A stretch of 64,000 nucleotides of DNA, from assembly GCA_001899145.1 (NCBI GenBank), contig MKVF01000010.1:118477-182476 (forward strand), in the 5' to 3' direction. Every line of letters begins with the position of its first letter. Within the stretch, counting starts at the first letter, position 1. A program made the translations under genes and the position numbers. Under the pieces are notes generated by a model. That model was given only the letters and a program-made list of their open reading frames with translations. It made no database searches and was not told the origin of the DNA. This document shows positions 19,801 to 28,690 of this stretch, piece by piece. Source of the DNA: Flavobacteriia bacterium 40-80 (GTDB lineage Bacteria; Bacteroidota; Bacteroidia; Flavobacteriales_D; Crocinitomicaceae).

Positions 19801-19897
19801 TCATATCGATAACAGTGATATCCAGCTTCACCGTTGTCTGACCGAAAATAGCTGCTGAAAGCAGAAAAAATATAGAAAAAATAAAATATCTCATCAT
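13898..19897 (-). CDS. Giant secreted TPR-like repeat protein (about 2000 aa)
   Basis: About 1999 residues from the ATG at 19897 (TTG at 19912 is an alternative), with a signal peptide ending near AIFG-Q. Residues about 25-150 form a carboxypeptidase-regulatory-like beta domain. About 22 repeats of about 60 residues follow, with the pattern Y-x-x-x-x-x-x-A-D/G-x-L...KYEEAIxKYxEA...IxEIxxLL, i.e. a TPR-type helix pair plus a charged helical linker; the periodicity suggests a long solenoid or coiled rod. The last 450 residues are charged, without repeats, and end in a small domain with YGSITYSKNGE. No T9SS sorting domain is seen. A periplasmic structural or scaffolding role is inferred; no function is recognised. 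Confidence 0.85.
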   Translation of the reverse strand: MMRYFIFSIFFLLSAAIFGQTTVKLDITVIDMNSKKKEAGVTATVYDGSKQVASSVTTSNGKVNLTVPAGPNYKVEFKKAGKVTRFFNADTKGIDMELIQGSEMPFVYCEVSLFDEVQGVDFSYVKNTPFTVFKFDGQSANLSYDQKMAGQMSQKIEQLLAQASQANQNNEVQYQAKMKKGEELAAQNKYEEALTNFEQALMFKQADKTALKRISDMEKLLTSSQINTLNGEALNAEFENLKKEAEALKAAKKYEEAIDKFEEALTKKRNDQYCLDEIDRLEKIVKEEKLAKENEAKYKQAMTLGDQMLGQKSYETALKKYEEALLAKPNDPAATAKKQQVEKILDGQKAEKEKKAQYEQLVAEADALYNEEKWAAAKAKYQEAFKIETASTYVSGRIKEIDEKLAAQEKEKQKQEQIQKLLADANGLFTASKWNEAKVKYQEVQKLDAANATAKEQIAIIDQKLNEEKDNAAKQQQFTALVAEGDKLVTAKSFENAIAKYKEALQIKEDAAVQQKITAANTEMEKLKNAAMTKQMYDAAIKEGNDLLAKNELENARAKFVEASTLDETQKLPKDKIAEIDAKIAEQKGKQQQQEQFKELLAMADELFAKGDLNGAKSKYEQAKLIDKTSPVPDQKIKEINDLLAKQQADEQKKNEIAALLTKGDEQFAAKKYEEAIVSYKKVLEKDAGNQKAIQQIELSEKALSDKKQAEADELAKKQANEALAKKNASYAAAIAKGDELKTAGKYTEAIGAYESAKAFTEDPAPVNAKIKEVNELLANAEKAKQAKDLQEKYNTAFQKGEGLKTAGKYQEAIAAYNEAKAIDPSKTDPDVRISEINQLLADQTQKEALAKQKAEQIAALVADGDALFAGEKYTEAIAKYSEVKIIDPANTVVDAKIAKANEMLKQLLAKQSQKEIEEKYNTAFKKGLEELAAQNYDAAISAFTQAKAIDPSKPEPQVKIDEINKLKAQLAEQKSAEALAQKYNAFIEEGDAALASKNYDAALSAFRKASDLMKAEEYPKKKIEEINNLLEIEKLSKEKEENEAKYLALMQKANTSFSGENYQEALTDYQVAKQLKNTEEVQAKITETKDKIAALEKQKGEAEIQKQYNQLMEVARTAEAANDLQTAIENYKKAGRVKTEEQEPKDKIAALSLKLEEQQKLAAIENSYKQAMTAGNTAFEKEDYDAAIKHYTEASSIKEKEQEPKDKIALSKEKLKNISTKDEDVQFEKMLVFAQQKIEEKDYKKALELIERAEDNRPNEPRLLQLKKKVQELMVKDEEYNEFIAKADAAAGANDLKTALELYGKAQAVKPQEAYPPRRIAEIKAQQEAELAKASSKEKYEQLLTQAKAMIAKDELENALTAVGEAIVLDAKDSRARDLMKEIEQLLLAKNAKKNNEALEEQYKTLLTNADQLFENGKWSDAKMAYEKAQVIKPKNDYIKQQITRCTEEISKSSLNKSKYLAIVATADNDFGMLNYEKAKAGYELALTYDNSQRYPKDQIAEIDRLMAQKSKKSDGQLDPLGEEIDISLLEGMALLAKAEEYRKTSKGQLVKEEKNKVVLRHDSVAVVRDEFVAQNLDSLKLTKGILLEDLTEYYDNQFEKDKEIRTIDKNQTDLMDEKSGFTYSDNVENKRKMVLIEGIKVDREKQYVDHNFDLVDSVKYIRQNLEGLYTEFTGSDYDSIMRTNQFLKGTKDIQEQNKIDDFEDHLVVVDLTKNQKEIAVQEGYRQAGIHSDKIDNVVDILEVTEDKGRERDTYFEKNHEGLIDGITAAEMKAIEEDNKNFNNVYTKQMKAKVMVTNEQTLAYNENQQYLENKSLDIDKSRVRLNETNFKYSSDEKNDDEQREGARLFIKGTEQQTENQLYTETKKNEVKADNVKDIAKNEKTLDESKNKEKKESIYDTRSDLKILEYSKVIFPPKVANEIGQNYPEGVSQEVFKQNGPDGLPNAIITRRIVVINGYGNVYTRTQKYGSITYSKNGEICTEQIWRNETTDPKLEKHY

Positions 19898-20003
19898 TTT
19901 CAAAACGTGCAAAAATCGTGGCGTTACAATTCATCAACGCATAACTAACAAATATCGCAAAAAAATGTGAATTCTCTCCGTCTGCCGGTGAAGTTTTCGG
20001 TAA

Positions 20004-21197
20004 CTAATTATTATCGGTTTGTTTCGAGGTGATCCATTTGGATAAGTAACGGACGCTCTGCTGGCGGTGGTGATTCAGAATTTCAGACAAATAATGCTTT
20101 TGTCTCCAATGATTTACGTCTTTTAAAATAGTTTCTATGCTTTCTGAAACAGGTTTTTCAAACTGCGAAATATTAAATTTTTCTTTTAAAATTTCATAGC
20201 CGTTTTGTTGATAAATTTCATAGCCGGAATCATCTCTGTATAATTCAGTTGCGGCCGCTGTCAGCTCTTCTTTTTCCACCACTTTTCCGTTCCAGTTCTC
20301 AGCATTTCCGATTCCCTCGGAGCCGATCGGTGTTGTTACGGAAACGATTCCCAACTGCATCGCTTCCAGCAGCTTTCCTTTCAGCCCTGCTCCTGAGAGC
20401 AAGGGAGCAAGCAATACTTTATGTTTACTGAACACCTCCGCTACACTCGCGGCTCTTCCATGTACAAAAAAGCCTTCTTTTTTATTCTCCAGCTGAAGTA
20501 TCTGCTGATTGGGGTAAGCTCCGTACAAATGAAAATCCACATCCGGTAATTCCCGGCGGATTTCCTTCCAGATTTTTTTAATAAATAAGCTTGCCTGACG
20601 ATTCGGCTCGTGTAAAAAATTACCGATAAAACAAAAACCTTTTCGCCCGGAAACCGGAATAGAGGATGCTTCGTTTCCTTCGTAACAAAGCGGGAAATAA
20701 AACAATTTTCCGTCTAAAAACGGGAAATTATCCAAAAGGAAATCGTACTCAAATCCGGAAATGATAAAGCTCAGGTCACAACGCAAAACAGAAGCTATCT
20801 CACGCTTTGTAGTCTGATTCAAAAAAGAGCTGTTTTTTAATCTCGATTCTCTCAGAAAATGGAGATCCTGTGTCTCAAGGAGGTGAACGGCAGAAGGAAG
20901 TACTTCCCGGACGCGCCAGCCGAACTGTTCTTCCACCATAAAGCGGTCGTATAGCACGATATCAGGAGTATAGCTCAGAATAAAATCCGAAAAGGCATCA
21001 TCATTTACTTTAATCACTTTTTGTTCCGAAACAAACGGTGAAAGATCCGCGGAAAATTCACTTTCCGGGGAAGTGGAAGCATAAGCAATTTGATAATTAT
21101 TACGTTGAAAAAATGAAAGCCACTGCATCATTTTCGTTCCGGCGGCAGACGAGGCCGGCTCCGGGAAAACGGTTCCAATAACCAGCAGCTTTTTCAA
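20004..21197 (-). CDS. Glycosyltransferase, family 1/4 type
   Basis: 397 residues with a two-domain GT-B layout. The N-terminus has VIGTVFPEPASSAAGTKMM, and the C-terminal half has FIGNFLHEPNRQ and the donor-binding E-x7-E-like region LLSGAGLKGKLLEAMQLG followed by TPIGSEGI. The likely job is sugar transfer to a surface glycan, with substrates unknown. It is the last gene of rho-DUF4199-glycosyltransferase, 12 bases after the DUF4199 gene. Confidence 0.82.
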   Translation of the reverse strand: MKKLLVIGTVFPEPASSAAGTKMMQWLSFFQRNNYQIAYASTSPESEFSADLSPFVSEQKVIKVNDDAFSDFILSYTPDIVLYDRFMVEEQFGWRVREVLPSAVHLLETQDLHFLRESRLKNSSFLNQTTKREIASVLRCDLSFIISGFEYDFLLDNFPFLDGKLFYFPLCYEGNEASSIPVSGRKGFCFIGNFLHEPNRQASLFIKKIWKEIRRELPDVDFHLYGAYPNQQILQLENKKEGFFVHGRAASVAEVFSKHKVLLAPLLSGAGLKGKLLEAMQLGIVSVTTPIGSEGIGNAENWNGKVVEKEELTAAATELYRDDSGYEIYQQNGYEILKEKFNISQFEKPVSESIETILKDVNHWRQKHYLSEILNHHRQQSVRYLSKWITSKQTDNN

Positions 21198-21209
21198 AAT
21201 CGCAACTAT

Positions 21210-21767
21210 TTATTTCCTGAACAGGACGTTTCTGTAAATGATCGCCACCAGCAGACTGTAAATAATCGAAAGCAACATCAAAGACATCAAGGACATCAGA
21301 AACAAGGATCGGGCAGAAATAAACTGATCGACATTTGACTTTACTTCCTGCAAAATTTCTTCTGGAGTCATCAGCTCAAACGCTTCATTACTTTTTCTGA
21401 TCTCCGCCAACGTGGAAGGGTTTTGCAATCCTTTGCTGAACTCTTCTATGCGTTGCTGCTGCATTGTCTCAATGATCGAACGGTCGATATTATTATAGTA
21501 AAGAAACAAAAAACCGGATACCAGCAATGTATAGACAATTCCCGGTTTCAGGCCCTGCTTTACTTCCTGCAGAAGCGTTTCATAAGCTGCTTCCCTGTTG
21601 CGGATATATTGGTACAAACCTACTGCCACCGCCAGTAAAAGCAGCAGAATATTTAAAAATGAGGTCGGCAGGATATTTCCTTCAAAAAGTCCTCCGAAAT
21701 GCATTGCCATCTTTACAATAATAAAGACAAAAGCAAACAAAAATCCAAAGCTGACCGGTCCTTTCAT
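21210..21767 (-). CDS. DUF4199 membrane protein
   Basis: 185 residues with four predicted membrane helices (two near the N-terminus, one at about 75-95, one at about 155-178) and a soluble amphipathic segment between the third and fourth. This matches the Bacteroidota DUF4199 family, of unknown function. Only 4 bases separate it from rho and 12 from the glycosyltransferase. DUF4199 proteins often sit next to a glycosyltransferase in this phylum. Confidence 0.75.
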   Translation of the reverse strand: MKGPVSFGFLFAFVFIIVKMAMHFGGLFEGNILPTSFLNILLLLLAVAVGLYQYIRNREAAYETLLQEVKQGLKPGIVYTLLVSGFLFLYYNNIDRSIIETMQQQRIEEFSKGLQNPSTLAEIRKSNEAFELMTPEEILQEVKSNVDQFISARSLFLMSLMSLMLLSIIYSLLVAIIYRNVLFRK

Positions 21768-21771
21768 TTTT

Positions 21772-23487
21772 TTATCTGTTCATGGAAACTAAGAATTCTT
21801 CATTGGAAAGCGTATGCTCCATCTGTGATTTCAGGAATTCCATTGCTTCTACCGGGTTCATATCCGCAATGTGTCTTCTCAGCAGGTAAACACGCTGAAG
21901 CACGTCTTTTCCTACCAACAGATCATCACGACGTGTACCGGAAGAAATAATATCGATCGCAGGGAAGATTCTTCTGTTCGCAATCTTACGATCCAGCTGA
22001 AGCTCCATATTACCTGTACCTTTAAATTCTTCGAAGATCACCTCATCCATTTTCGAGCCTGTATCTACTAAAGCGGTTGCTAAAATCGACAACGAACCTC
22101 CGTTTTCGATCTTTCTCGCTGAACCGAAGAATCGTTTTGGCTTATGTAAGGCATTAGCGTCCACACCACCGGACAACACTTTACCGGAAGCAGGTGAAAC
22201 GGTATTATAAGCACGTGCCAGACGTGTAATGGAATCCAGCAAGATACATACATCGTGACCGCATTCTACCATTCGTTTTGCTTTTTCAAGCACAATGTTC
22301 GCCACTTTCACGTGTCGTTCTGCCGGCTCGTCAAATGTAGAAGCAATTACCTCTGCTTTTACGCTTCTCGCCATATCCGTTACCTCTTCCGGCCGTTCAT
22401 CTATCAATAAGACGATCAGATAAACTTCCGGGTGATTAGCTGCTATGGCATTCGCAACATCTTTCAGCAAAACGGTCTTACCTGTTTTCGGCTGTGCCAC
22501 GATCAGACCACGCTGTCCCTTTCCTATCGGGGCGAACAAATCCATAATTCTCGTGGACATATTTTCTTCTCTGTGCCCGGTAAGAATAAACTTTTCGTTC
22601 GGGAAAAGCGGGGTTAAATATTGAAAAGGAACGCGATCTCTTATGTAAGAAGGGTCACGTCCGTTGATGGAATCAACTTTTACTAAAGGGAAAAATTTCT
22701 CTCCTTCTTTCGGCGGACGGATAGTACCGCGAACAGTATCTCCGGTCTTCAGTCCGAATAATTTGATCTGGCTGTGGGATACATAAACGTCATCCGGAGA
22801 AGGCAGGTAGTTATAATCTGATGATCTCAAAAAACCATACCCCTGATCCTGAACCACTTCCAAAACACCTTCTGCAGTTACGATTCCTGTAAGATCGAAA
22901 TTACTTACCGGTTCTTCTTTCACCGGCTGCTCTGCTCTTACCGTCTGTTCCGTAATACGTTCCTGCGGTTGATTGCTATTGTTTGGAGGGGATTGTTGCC
23001 GTTGCGGCTGGGATGGATTGCTGTTTTGAGGATTGTTGTTTCTGCTTGGAAAATCTTTCAAAAGATTTCTTCCTTTTTTCTGTTGATGAGCGCGCGGTGT
23101 CTCAGCTGAAGCTTCCTGTGGTGATGGCTGCCTTTGCTCTTTTCTTCTTTCAGGCTGTTTTGCTTCCCGGGTTTCCTGCGCAAGCTCCTCTTCCTGAAAA
23201 AGCGGAAGGGTCTGCTCTTTTTCAGAAGGTGTTCTTTCCTCCGGCTGTTCTGCTGTTTTTTTAATACGAGGTCGTTTTGATTTTTTTTCGCTTTCATCAG
23301 CAGCTTTCTCTTCTGCCTTCTCTGACGGCTGTTCTTCCGAAGCTGCAGCATCCGTTGCTGACGTTAGCGCTTTTAGCGCTTCCAGCACATCTGCTTTTTT
23401 CATGAGCTCCACTTTTTTCAAACCAGCCGCTTTCGCTATTTCTCGTAAATCTGAAAGTTTTTTCCCTTCTAAATCAGATAGATTCAT
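21772..23487 (-). CDS. rho: Transcription termination factor Rho
   Basis: 571 residues. Residues 1-45 are the Rho_N helical domain ([20 protein letters not shown]). Residues about 48-195 form a long insert rich in Glu, Lys, Gln, Asn and Pro, probably disordered, as in many Bacteroidota Rho proteins. The RNA-binding OSB fold follows, then the RecA-type hexameric motor with Walker [12 protein letters not shown], Walker [14 protein letters not shown] and the Q/R-loop region near the C-terminus. It leads the rho-DUF4199-glycosyltransferase operon. A TAGTTTTG box on the minus strand at 23530-23537 is a plausible -7 element. Confidence 0.97.
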   Translation of the reverse strand: MNLSDLEGKKLSDLREIAKAAGLKKVELMKKADVLEALKALTSATDAAASEEQPSEKAEEKAADESEKKSKRPRIKKTAEQPEERTPSEKEQTLPLFQEEELAQETREAKQPERRKEQRQPSPQEASAETPRAHQQKKGRNLLKDFPSRNNNPQNSNPSQPQRQQSPPNNSNQPQERITEQTVRAEQPVKEEPVSNFDLTGIVTAEGVLEVVQDQGYGFLRSSDYNYLPSPDDVYVSHSQIKLFGLKTGDTVRGTIRPPKEGEKFFPLVKVDSINGRDPSYIRDRVPFQYLTPLFPNEKFILTGHREENMSTRIMDLFAPIGKGQRGLIVAQPKTGKTVLLKDVANAIAANHPEVYLIVLLIDERPEEVTDMARSVKAEVIASTFDEPAERHVKVANIVLEKAKRMVECGHDVCILLDSITRLARAYNTVSPASGKVLSGGVDANALHKPKRFFGSARKIENGGSLSILATALVDTGSKMDEVIFEEFKGTGNMELQLDRKIANRRIFPAIDIISSGTRRDDLLVGKDVLQRVYLLRRHIADMNPVEAMEFLKSQMEHTLSNEEFLVSMNR

Positions 23488-23529
23488 ATAATGAATTAAT
23501 TAAAAAATTGTATTAATTTTCGTAAATCA

Positions 23530-23537
23530 CAAAACTA
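23530..23537 (-). promoter_or_regulatory. Probable -7 element of the rho promoter
   Basis: TAGTTTTG on the minus strand fits the Bacteroidota -7 consensus TAnnTTTG and lies about 43 bases upstream of the rho start. No TTG at the expected -33 spacing is evident, so the call is tentative. Confidence 0.35.
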
Positions 23538-23676
23538 TAATGATAGGATTTTTTATCTCGAATAAGATGTTTTGGAGGTGCAATAATAGCAATAAAATAA
23601 ATATACTTTCTCCGATTGCCCTATTTTTTTGTTTTTTTTCGGCATTTTTACGAGCAAATAACAAAAAACGAACATT

Positions 23677-25062
23677 ATGAATAAATGGCTGAACTCAATT
23701 TACTCTTATTTCGCACTCTATTTATTAGTCTTAGTACTTTTATTTACAGCGGCTAATACCGGGCATTTCGATCTGAACTCAGTCATCCGCTTATTCGGAA
23801 TCACTATCCTTTATTATATTTCTTATAAACGAAAAAAATTATCTCTCTGGATCTTTACATCCATGCTGTTCGGTATTGAAGTGGGCATTACATTTCCGTT
23901 GTTCGGGCTGGAAATGGAACGCCTGGGAACCATTTTTCTCCGCCTCATAAAATCGCTCGTAGCTCCGCTGATTCTTTCAACACTGGTAGTCGGAATCGCA
24001 GGACACAGCAATATTAAGCAATTGGGAAGGATCGGGCTGAAAAGCATTATCTATTTTGAGGTGGTAACCACTTTTGCGCTGTTAATCGGGCTTTTGGCGA
24101 TTAATCTTACCAAAGCCGGTGAAGGTGTGAATGTGGAAGTACGTGAAGCTGACCGCGCCAAATCAGAGATGCTGCTGAAACAGACAGAAGTGGGACATGA
24201 ACGTGATCACATCGTTGAAATTTTCCCGGAAAACATAGCGAAAGCCATCACCAATAACGAGATTCTACAGGTCGTTGTGTTCTCGGTGATCTTCGCCATC
24301 GGCCTGGGAATGGTTCAGAAAGAAGAACCGAAGAGGCTCATGATCGGTTTTTTCGAAGGCCTAAGTGAGATCATGTTCAAGTTTACGGATATTGTTATGT
24401 ACTTTGCTCCTGTCGCTGTTTTCGGTGCGCTTGCGGCAACAATTGCCAAATCGGGCTTAGACATTCTTTATAACCTGCTTCAGCTGGTACTGACATTGTA
24501 CGGCGCATTAGTCGCATTTGTGGTATTGGTATTGATTCCGATCGCATTGATCAGCAAAATCAAGCTGAAAGATTTCTGGAAAGCCATTCAGGAACCTGTC
24601 AGCCTCGCTTTTGCCACCGCCAGCAGTGAAGCCGCGCTTCCGAAGGCAATGGAAAACCTGGAAAAATTCGGTGTCTCCAAAAAAGTGGTAGGATTTGTTC
24701 TCCCGACAGGTTACAGCTTTAACCTGGATGGTACAACACTCTACCTTTCCCTGGCAACGGTTTTCATTGCGCAAATGTGTGGTGTAGATATGAGTATCGG
24801 GGAGCAGATCGGGATCTGCCTGATGCTGATGCTTACTTCTAAAGGAGTTGCCGGTGTCCGTGGCGCCTCATTTGTCATTTTAGCAGGAGCAGCCGCAACA
24901 ATTAAAGGTGTTACAATTGATAAGGTAAGTATTATTCTCGCGGTTGACGCGCTTATGGATATGGCACGTACCAGCATCAATGTGATCGGAAACTGCCTCG
25001 CAACCGTTGTAATCGCAAAATCGGAAAAAGAATTTCACCCGGTTGAAGGAGGAATTGAATAA
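23677..25062 (+). CDS. Dicarboxylate/amino acid:cation symporter (DAACS family)
   Basis: 461 residues with about nine membrane segments. It carries the family signatures: a serine-rich re-entrant loop (ATASSEAALP), GYSFNLDGTTLYLS and the substrate/cation-binding DMARTSINVIGN near the C-terminus. It imports glutamate, aspartate or C4-dicarboxylates with Na+ or H+; which one cannot be told from the sequence. The gene stands between the divergent rho operon and a sigma-factor gene. Confidence 0.92.
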   Translation: MNKWLNSIYSYFALYLLVLVLLFTAANTGHFDLNSVIRLFGITILYYISYKRKKLSLWIFTSMLFGIEVGITFPLFGLEMERLGTIFLRLIKSLVAPLILSTLVVGIAGHSNIKQLGRIGLKSIIYFEVVTTFALLIGLLAINLTKAGEGVNVEVREADRAKSEMLLKQTEVGHERDHIVEIFPENIAKAITNNEILQVVVFSVIFAIGLGMVQKEEPKRLMIGFFEGLSEIMFKFTDIVMYFAPVAVFGALAATIAKSGLDILYNLLQLVLTLYGALVAFVVLVLIPIALISKIKLKDFWKAIQEPVSLAFATASSEAALPKAMENLEKFGVSKKVVGFVLPTGYSFNLDGTTLYLSLATVFIAQMCGVDMSIGEQIGICLMLMLTSKGVAGVRGASFVILAGAAATIKGVTIDKVSIILAVDALMDMARTSINVIGNCLATVVIAKSEKEFHPVEGGIE

Positions 25063-25173
25063 AATTGAGCGGACTTTTACAATAGTATATGGAAGAGTGA
25101 TACTCATCTGTAAAAAATATTCATCCGCTCCTGCAACTTAATCAATGAAAGATACATTTAATTTATTTTTGTA

Positions 25174-25202
25174 TTTGTATTAATTTTTTTCACCTATATT
25201 TG
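25174..25202 (+). promoter_or_regulatory. Promoter of the ECF sigma-factor gene
   Basis: TTTG at 25174-25177, a 17-base spacer, and TATATTTG at 25195-25202 match the Bacteroidota housekeeping promoter (TTTG, TAnnTTTG). Start of transcription would be near 25209, leaving a leader of about 85 bases before the ATG at 25296. Confidence 0.6.
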
Positions 25203-25295
25203 GTCAAACATTAAATAAAAAGCGCCTATAGCATAATATTACTTAACTAAGATTGAAATAAATACTAACATTTTCTGTCTGAAATTGAGAAGTTT

Positions 25296-25895
25296 ATGTC
25301 TATGAATTTACTTGACGACCAACAATTGGTTGAGCTGTATCAAAATGGGGATCACAAGGCGTTTGAAGTATTATTACTTCGTCACAAAGCTAAGATTTAC
25401 CGTTCCATTTACCTTAAAGTAAAGAGTTCCGAGCTTGCGGATGATCTATTCCAGGAGGCTTTCGTGAAAATCATTAATACCCTGAAGCTAGGTAATTATA
25501 ATGAGGAAGGCAAGTTTTTGCCTTGGGCGATGCGGATCGCTCACAATTTAGTGATCGACCATTTCAGAAGAACCAAAAAACATAAGTTTATTTCGGAAAG
25601 CTCATCTAAAAGCGATGATTACAATATTTTCAGCATATTAAAAGATGAAGAGCTGAACACGATTCAGAAAATCAGCAAAGAAGAGCTGGAAGGGCAGATC
25701 ATTGCAATCATTGACTTGCTTCCGAAATCTCAAAAAGAAATTGTACACATGCGGATTTTTCAGGATTTGTCTTTTAAAGAGATCGCTGAAAGTGAGAACA
25801 TCAGTATCAATACGGCGTTAGGAAGAATGCGTTATGCTGTAATTAACATGAAAAAAATCATCGAGAAGCAAGGTATTGTTGTCGATGTAGCATAA
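25296..25895 (+). CDS. ECF-type sigma-70 family RNA polymerase sigma factor
   Basis: 199 residues. Region 2 is at about 22-90, with DDLFQEAFVKIINTL and the promoter-melting FLPWAMRIAHNLVIDHFRR. Region 4 is at about 128-185, with PKSQKEIVHMRIFQDLSFKEIAE and the recognition helix INTALGRMRYA. No anti-sigma gene is adjacent. Many Bacteroidota carry a highly similar lone sigma factor next to a strong terminator. The second ATG (25302) is also possible as start. Confidence 0.9.
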   Translation: MSMNLLDDQQLVELYQNGDHKAFEVLLLRHKAKIYRSIYLKVKSSELADDLFQEAFVKIINTLKLGNYNEEGKFLPWAMRIAHNLVIDHFRRTKKHKFISESSSKSDDYNIFSILKDEELNTIQKISKEELEGQIIAIIDLLPKSQKEIVHMRIFQDLSFKEIAESENISINTALGRMRYAVINMKKIIEKQGIVVDVA

Positions 25896-25918
25896 TTCGT
25901 TCATATAATTTATAGTTT

Positions 25919-25946
25919 AAAGTGCGTGAAAACGCACTTTTTTTTT
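25919..25946 (+). terminator. Intrinsic terminator after the sigma-factor gene
   Basis: Perfect 9-bp stem AAAGTGCGT (25919-25927) / ACGCACTTT (25932-25940) with a GAAA tetraloop, followed by a T run. It lies 24 bases after the sigma-factor stop and separates it from the convergent small membrane protein gene. Confidence 0.9.
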
Positions 25947-25968
25947 GTTTTTAGCTCACAGATTAGTT

Positions 25969-26238
25969 TTAGCTGCTGCCTGTTTTTTTAAGCCTTAAAA
26001 TCAATTTGTAATACATCAGAATTATAATGGTTGCGATCGCCCAATAATACAAAGTGAATCCTAAAAAGTATATCAAGAACCAGACAAACCATCCCCCGAT
26101 ATATTCAGCCCAGTTTTCTGTCCAGTATTTTTCTATAAATCCCCAATCGTCAATAATGATGTAAATCCAGTAGATAATTGCAAACAAGATTGACAGGTAT
26201 TTGAATACATTTCCTGCTTTTTTAAATCCGGCTTTCAT
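25969..26238 (-). CDS. Small hydrophobic membrane protein, unknown
   Basis: 89 residues, with hydrophobic segments at about 13-32 and 47-80 separated by an aromatic, Trp/Tyr-rich loop, and a basic C-terminus. No family is recognised. It converges on the sigma-factor terminator. A coding call is supported by its length, its membrane-protein character and its position in otherwise empty sequence, but it is not certain. Confidence 0.5.
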   Translation of the reverse strand: MKAGFKKAGNVFKYLSILFAIIYWIYIIIDDWGFIEKYWTENWAEYIGGWFVWFLIYFLGFTLYYWAIATIIILMYYKLILRLKKTGSS

Positions 26239-26338
26239 TTATTTCAATAATTGCTGACGGAAACGGTTTTACAAAATTGTAAAGGTGTGCTATCGCTGTT
26301 CTTCCGATAACTTTTCTGCCCGGAACTGTATTTCTCTA

Positions 26339-26989
26339 TTATTTCTTCTTATTTGTCTTCTTCATTGAATTAAAGAACTTCGACCAGGCAGCAGGATTCA
26401 GCAGGTTATTGACAGTAGGGACCTGTCCGATGCCATAAAGGCGCGTCTGCTCCTGCATGCGGTAATTTCCGTAGGCGTAATCCGCATCTGTACCTATTTT
26501 AGATGCCGCAACAGCAAGGTTTTCACCTGAAAGCTGGCGCTGTGCTCTTCTCAATGCATCTTCATACGGATCCATTTCCACAAAATAACGCGCAAAATCT
26601 TCCTTTGAAGGCCATGGATAGATGGTTACTTCCGGTAATAAGATACCATCTTCGATCATCATGTGAACAATGGAATAAGAATCTGCTTTTAGGGTATCAG
26701 GAACAATATAAGAGGACTTCAGATAGCCGTAGCTGTCAAACAGTAATGTATCTCCGGGAAACACGACCATTGTAAAGAAACCGTAATAGTCACTTATAGT
26801 GGCACGCTTGGTCGTCTTATTAATAATCGTTGTATAAGGCAATTCCGACAAGCTGTCACTGGAAACAACAATACCATACAACTGAATCATCGAGCTGTCA
26901 TAGTATTTGCTTTTGTCTTCCTTTTGAGCAAAAGCAGCCGTACCCATAAAAAGAGCAGCTATAAAGAAGTATAATAACGGACTTTTCAT
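26339..26989 (-). CDS. Secreted carboxypeptidase-regulatory-like domain protein
   Basis: 216 residues from the ATG at 26989, which opens a clear signal peptide (MKSPLLYFFIAALFMGTAAFAQ region). The frame extends upstream to 27043, but those codons are not signal-like. Residues about 35-110 resemble a carboxypeptidase-regulatory-like beta sandwich (YGIVVSSDSLSELPYTTIINKTT, then DYYGFFTMVVFPGDTLLF). The C-terminal 90 residues are helical and end in a Lys-rich tail. This is a widespread Bacteroidota exported protein type of unknown function. No operon partner is evident. Confidence 0.75.
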   Translation of the reverse strand: MKSPLLYFFIAALFMGTAAFAQKEDKSKYYDSSMIQLYGIVVSSDSLSELPYTTIINKTTKRATISDYYGFFTMVVFPGDTLLFDSYGYLKSSYIVPDTLKADSYSIVHMMIEDGILLPEVTIYPWPSKEDFARYFVEMDPYEDALRRAQRQLSGENLAVAASKIGTDADYAYGNYRMQEQTRLYGIGQVPTVNNLLNPAAWSKFFNSMKKTNKKK

Positions 26990-27173
26990 AATCAAAGTAA
27001 AGTTAAGGACATTTTTCGAATTATGGCAATTTTCACACCACAAATTATATCAGGAGAATGAAAAACGGATTTAAAAAATCCCATTACTTTTTTCCATCAG
27101 ATAAAAGAGCGTTCCGAATTGTAAATTCTAAATTCTTTTTAAGATACCTATAACGCAATAAATCATAAATTTT

Positions 27174-27181
27174 GTAAATTT
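27174..27181 (+). promoter_or_regulatory. Probable -7 element of the guaB promoter
   Basis: TAAATTTG matches TAnnTTTG and lies 27 bases upstream of the guaB ATG. A convincing TTG at -33 is not seen. Confidence 0.4.
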
Positions 27182-27196
27182 GCAGGAATTTATTAA

Positions 27197-28681
<1,485 letters not shown>

Positions 28682-28690
28682 TTCTAAACT

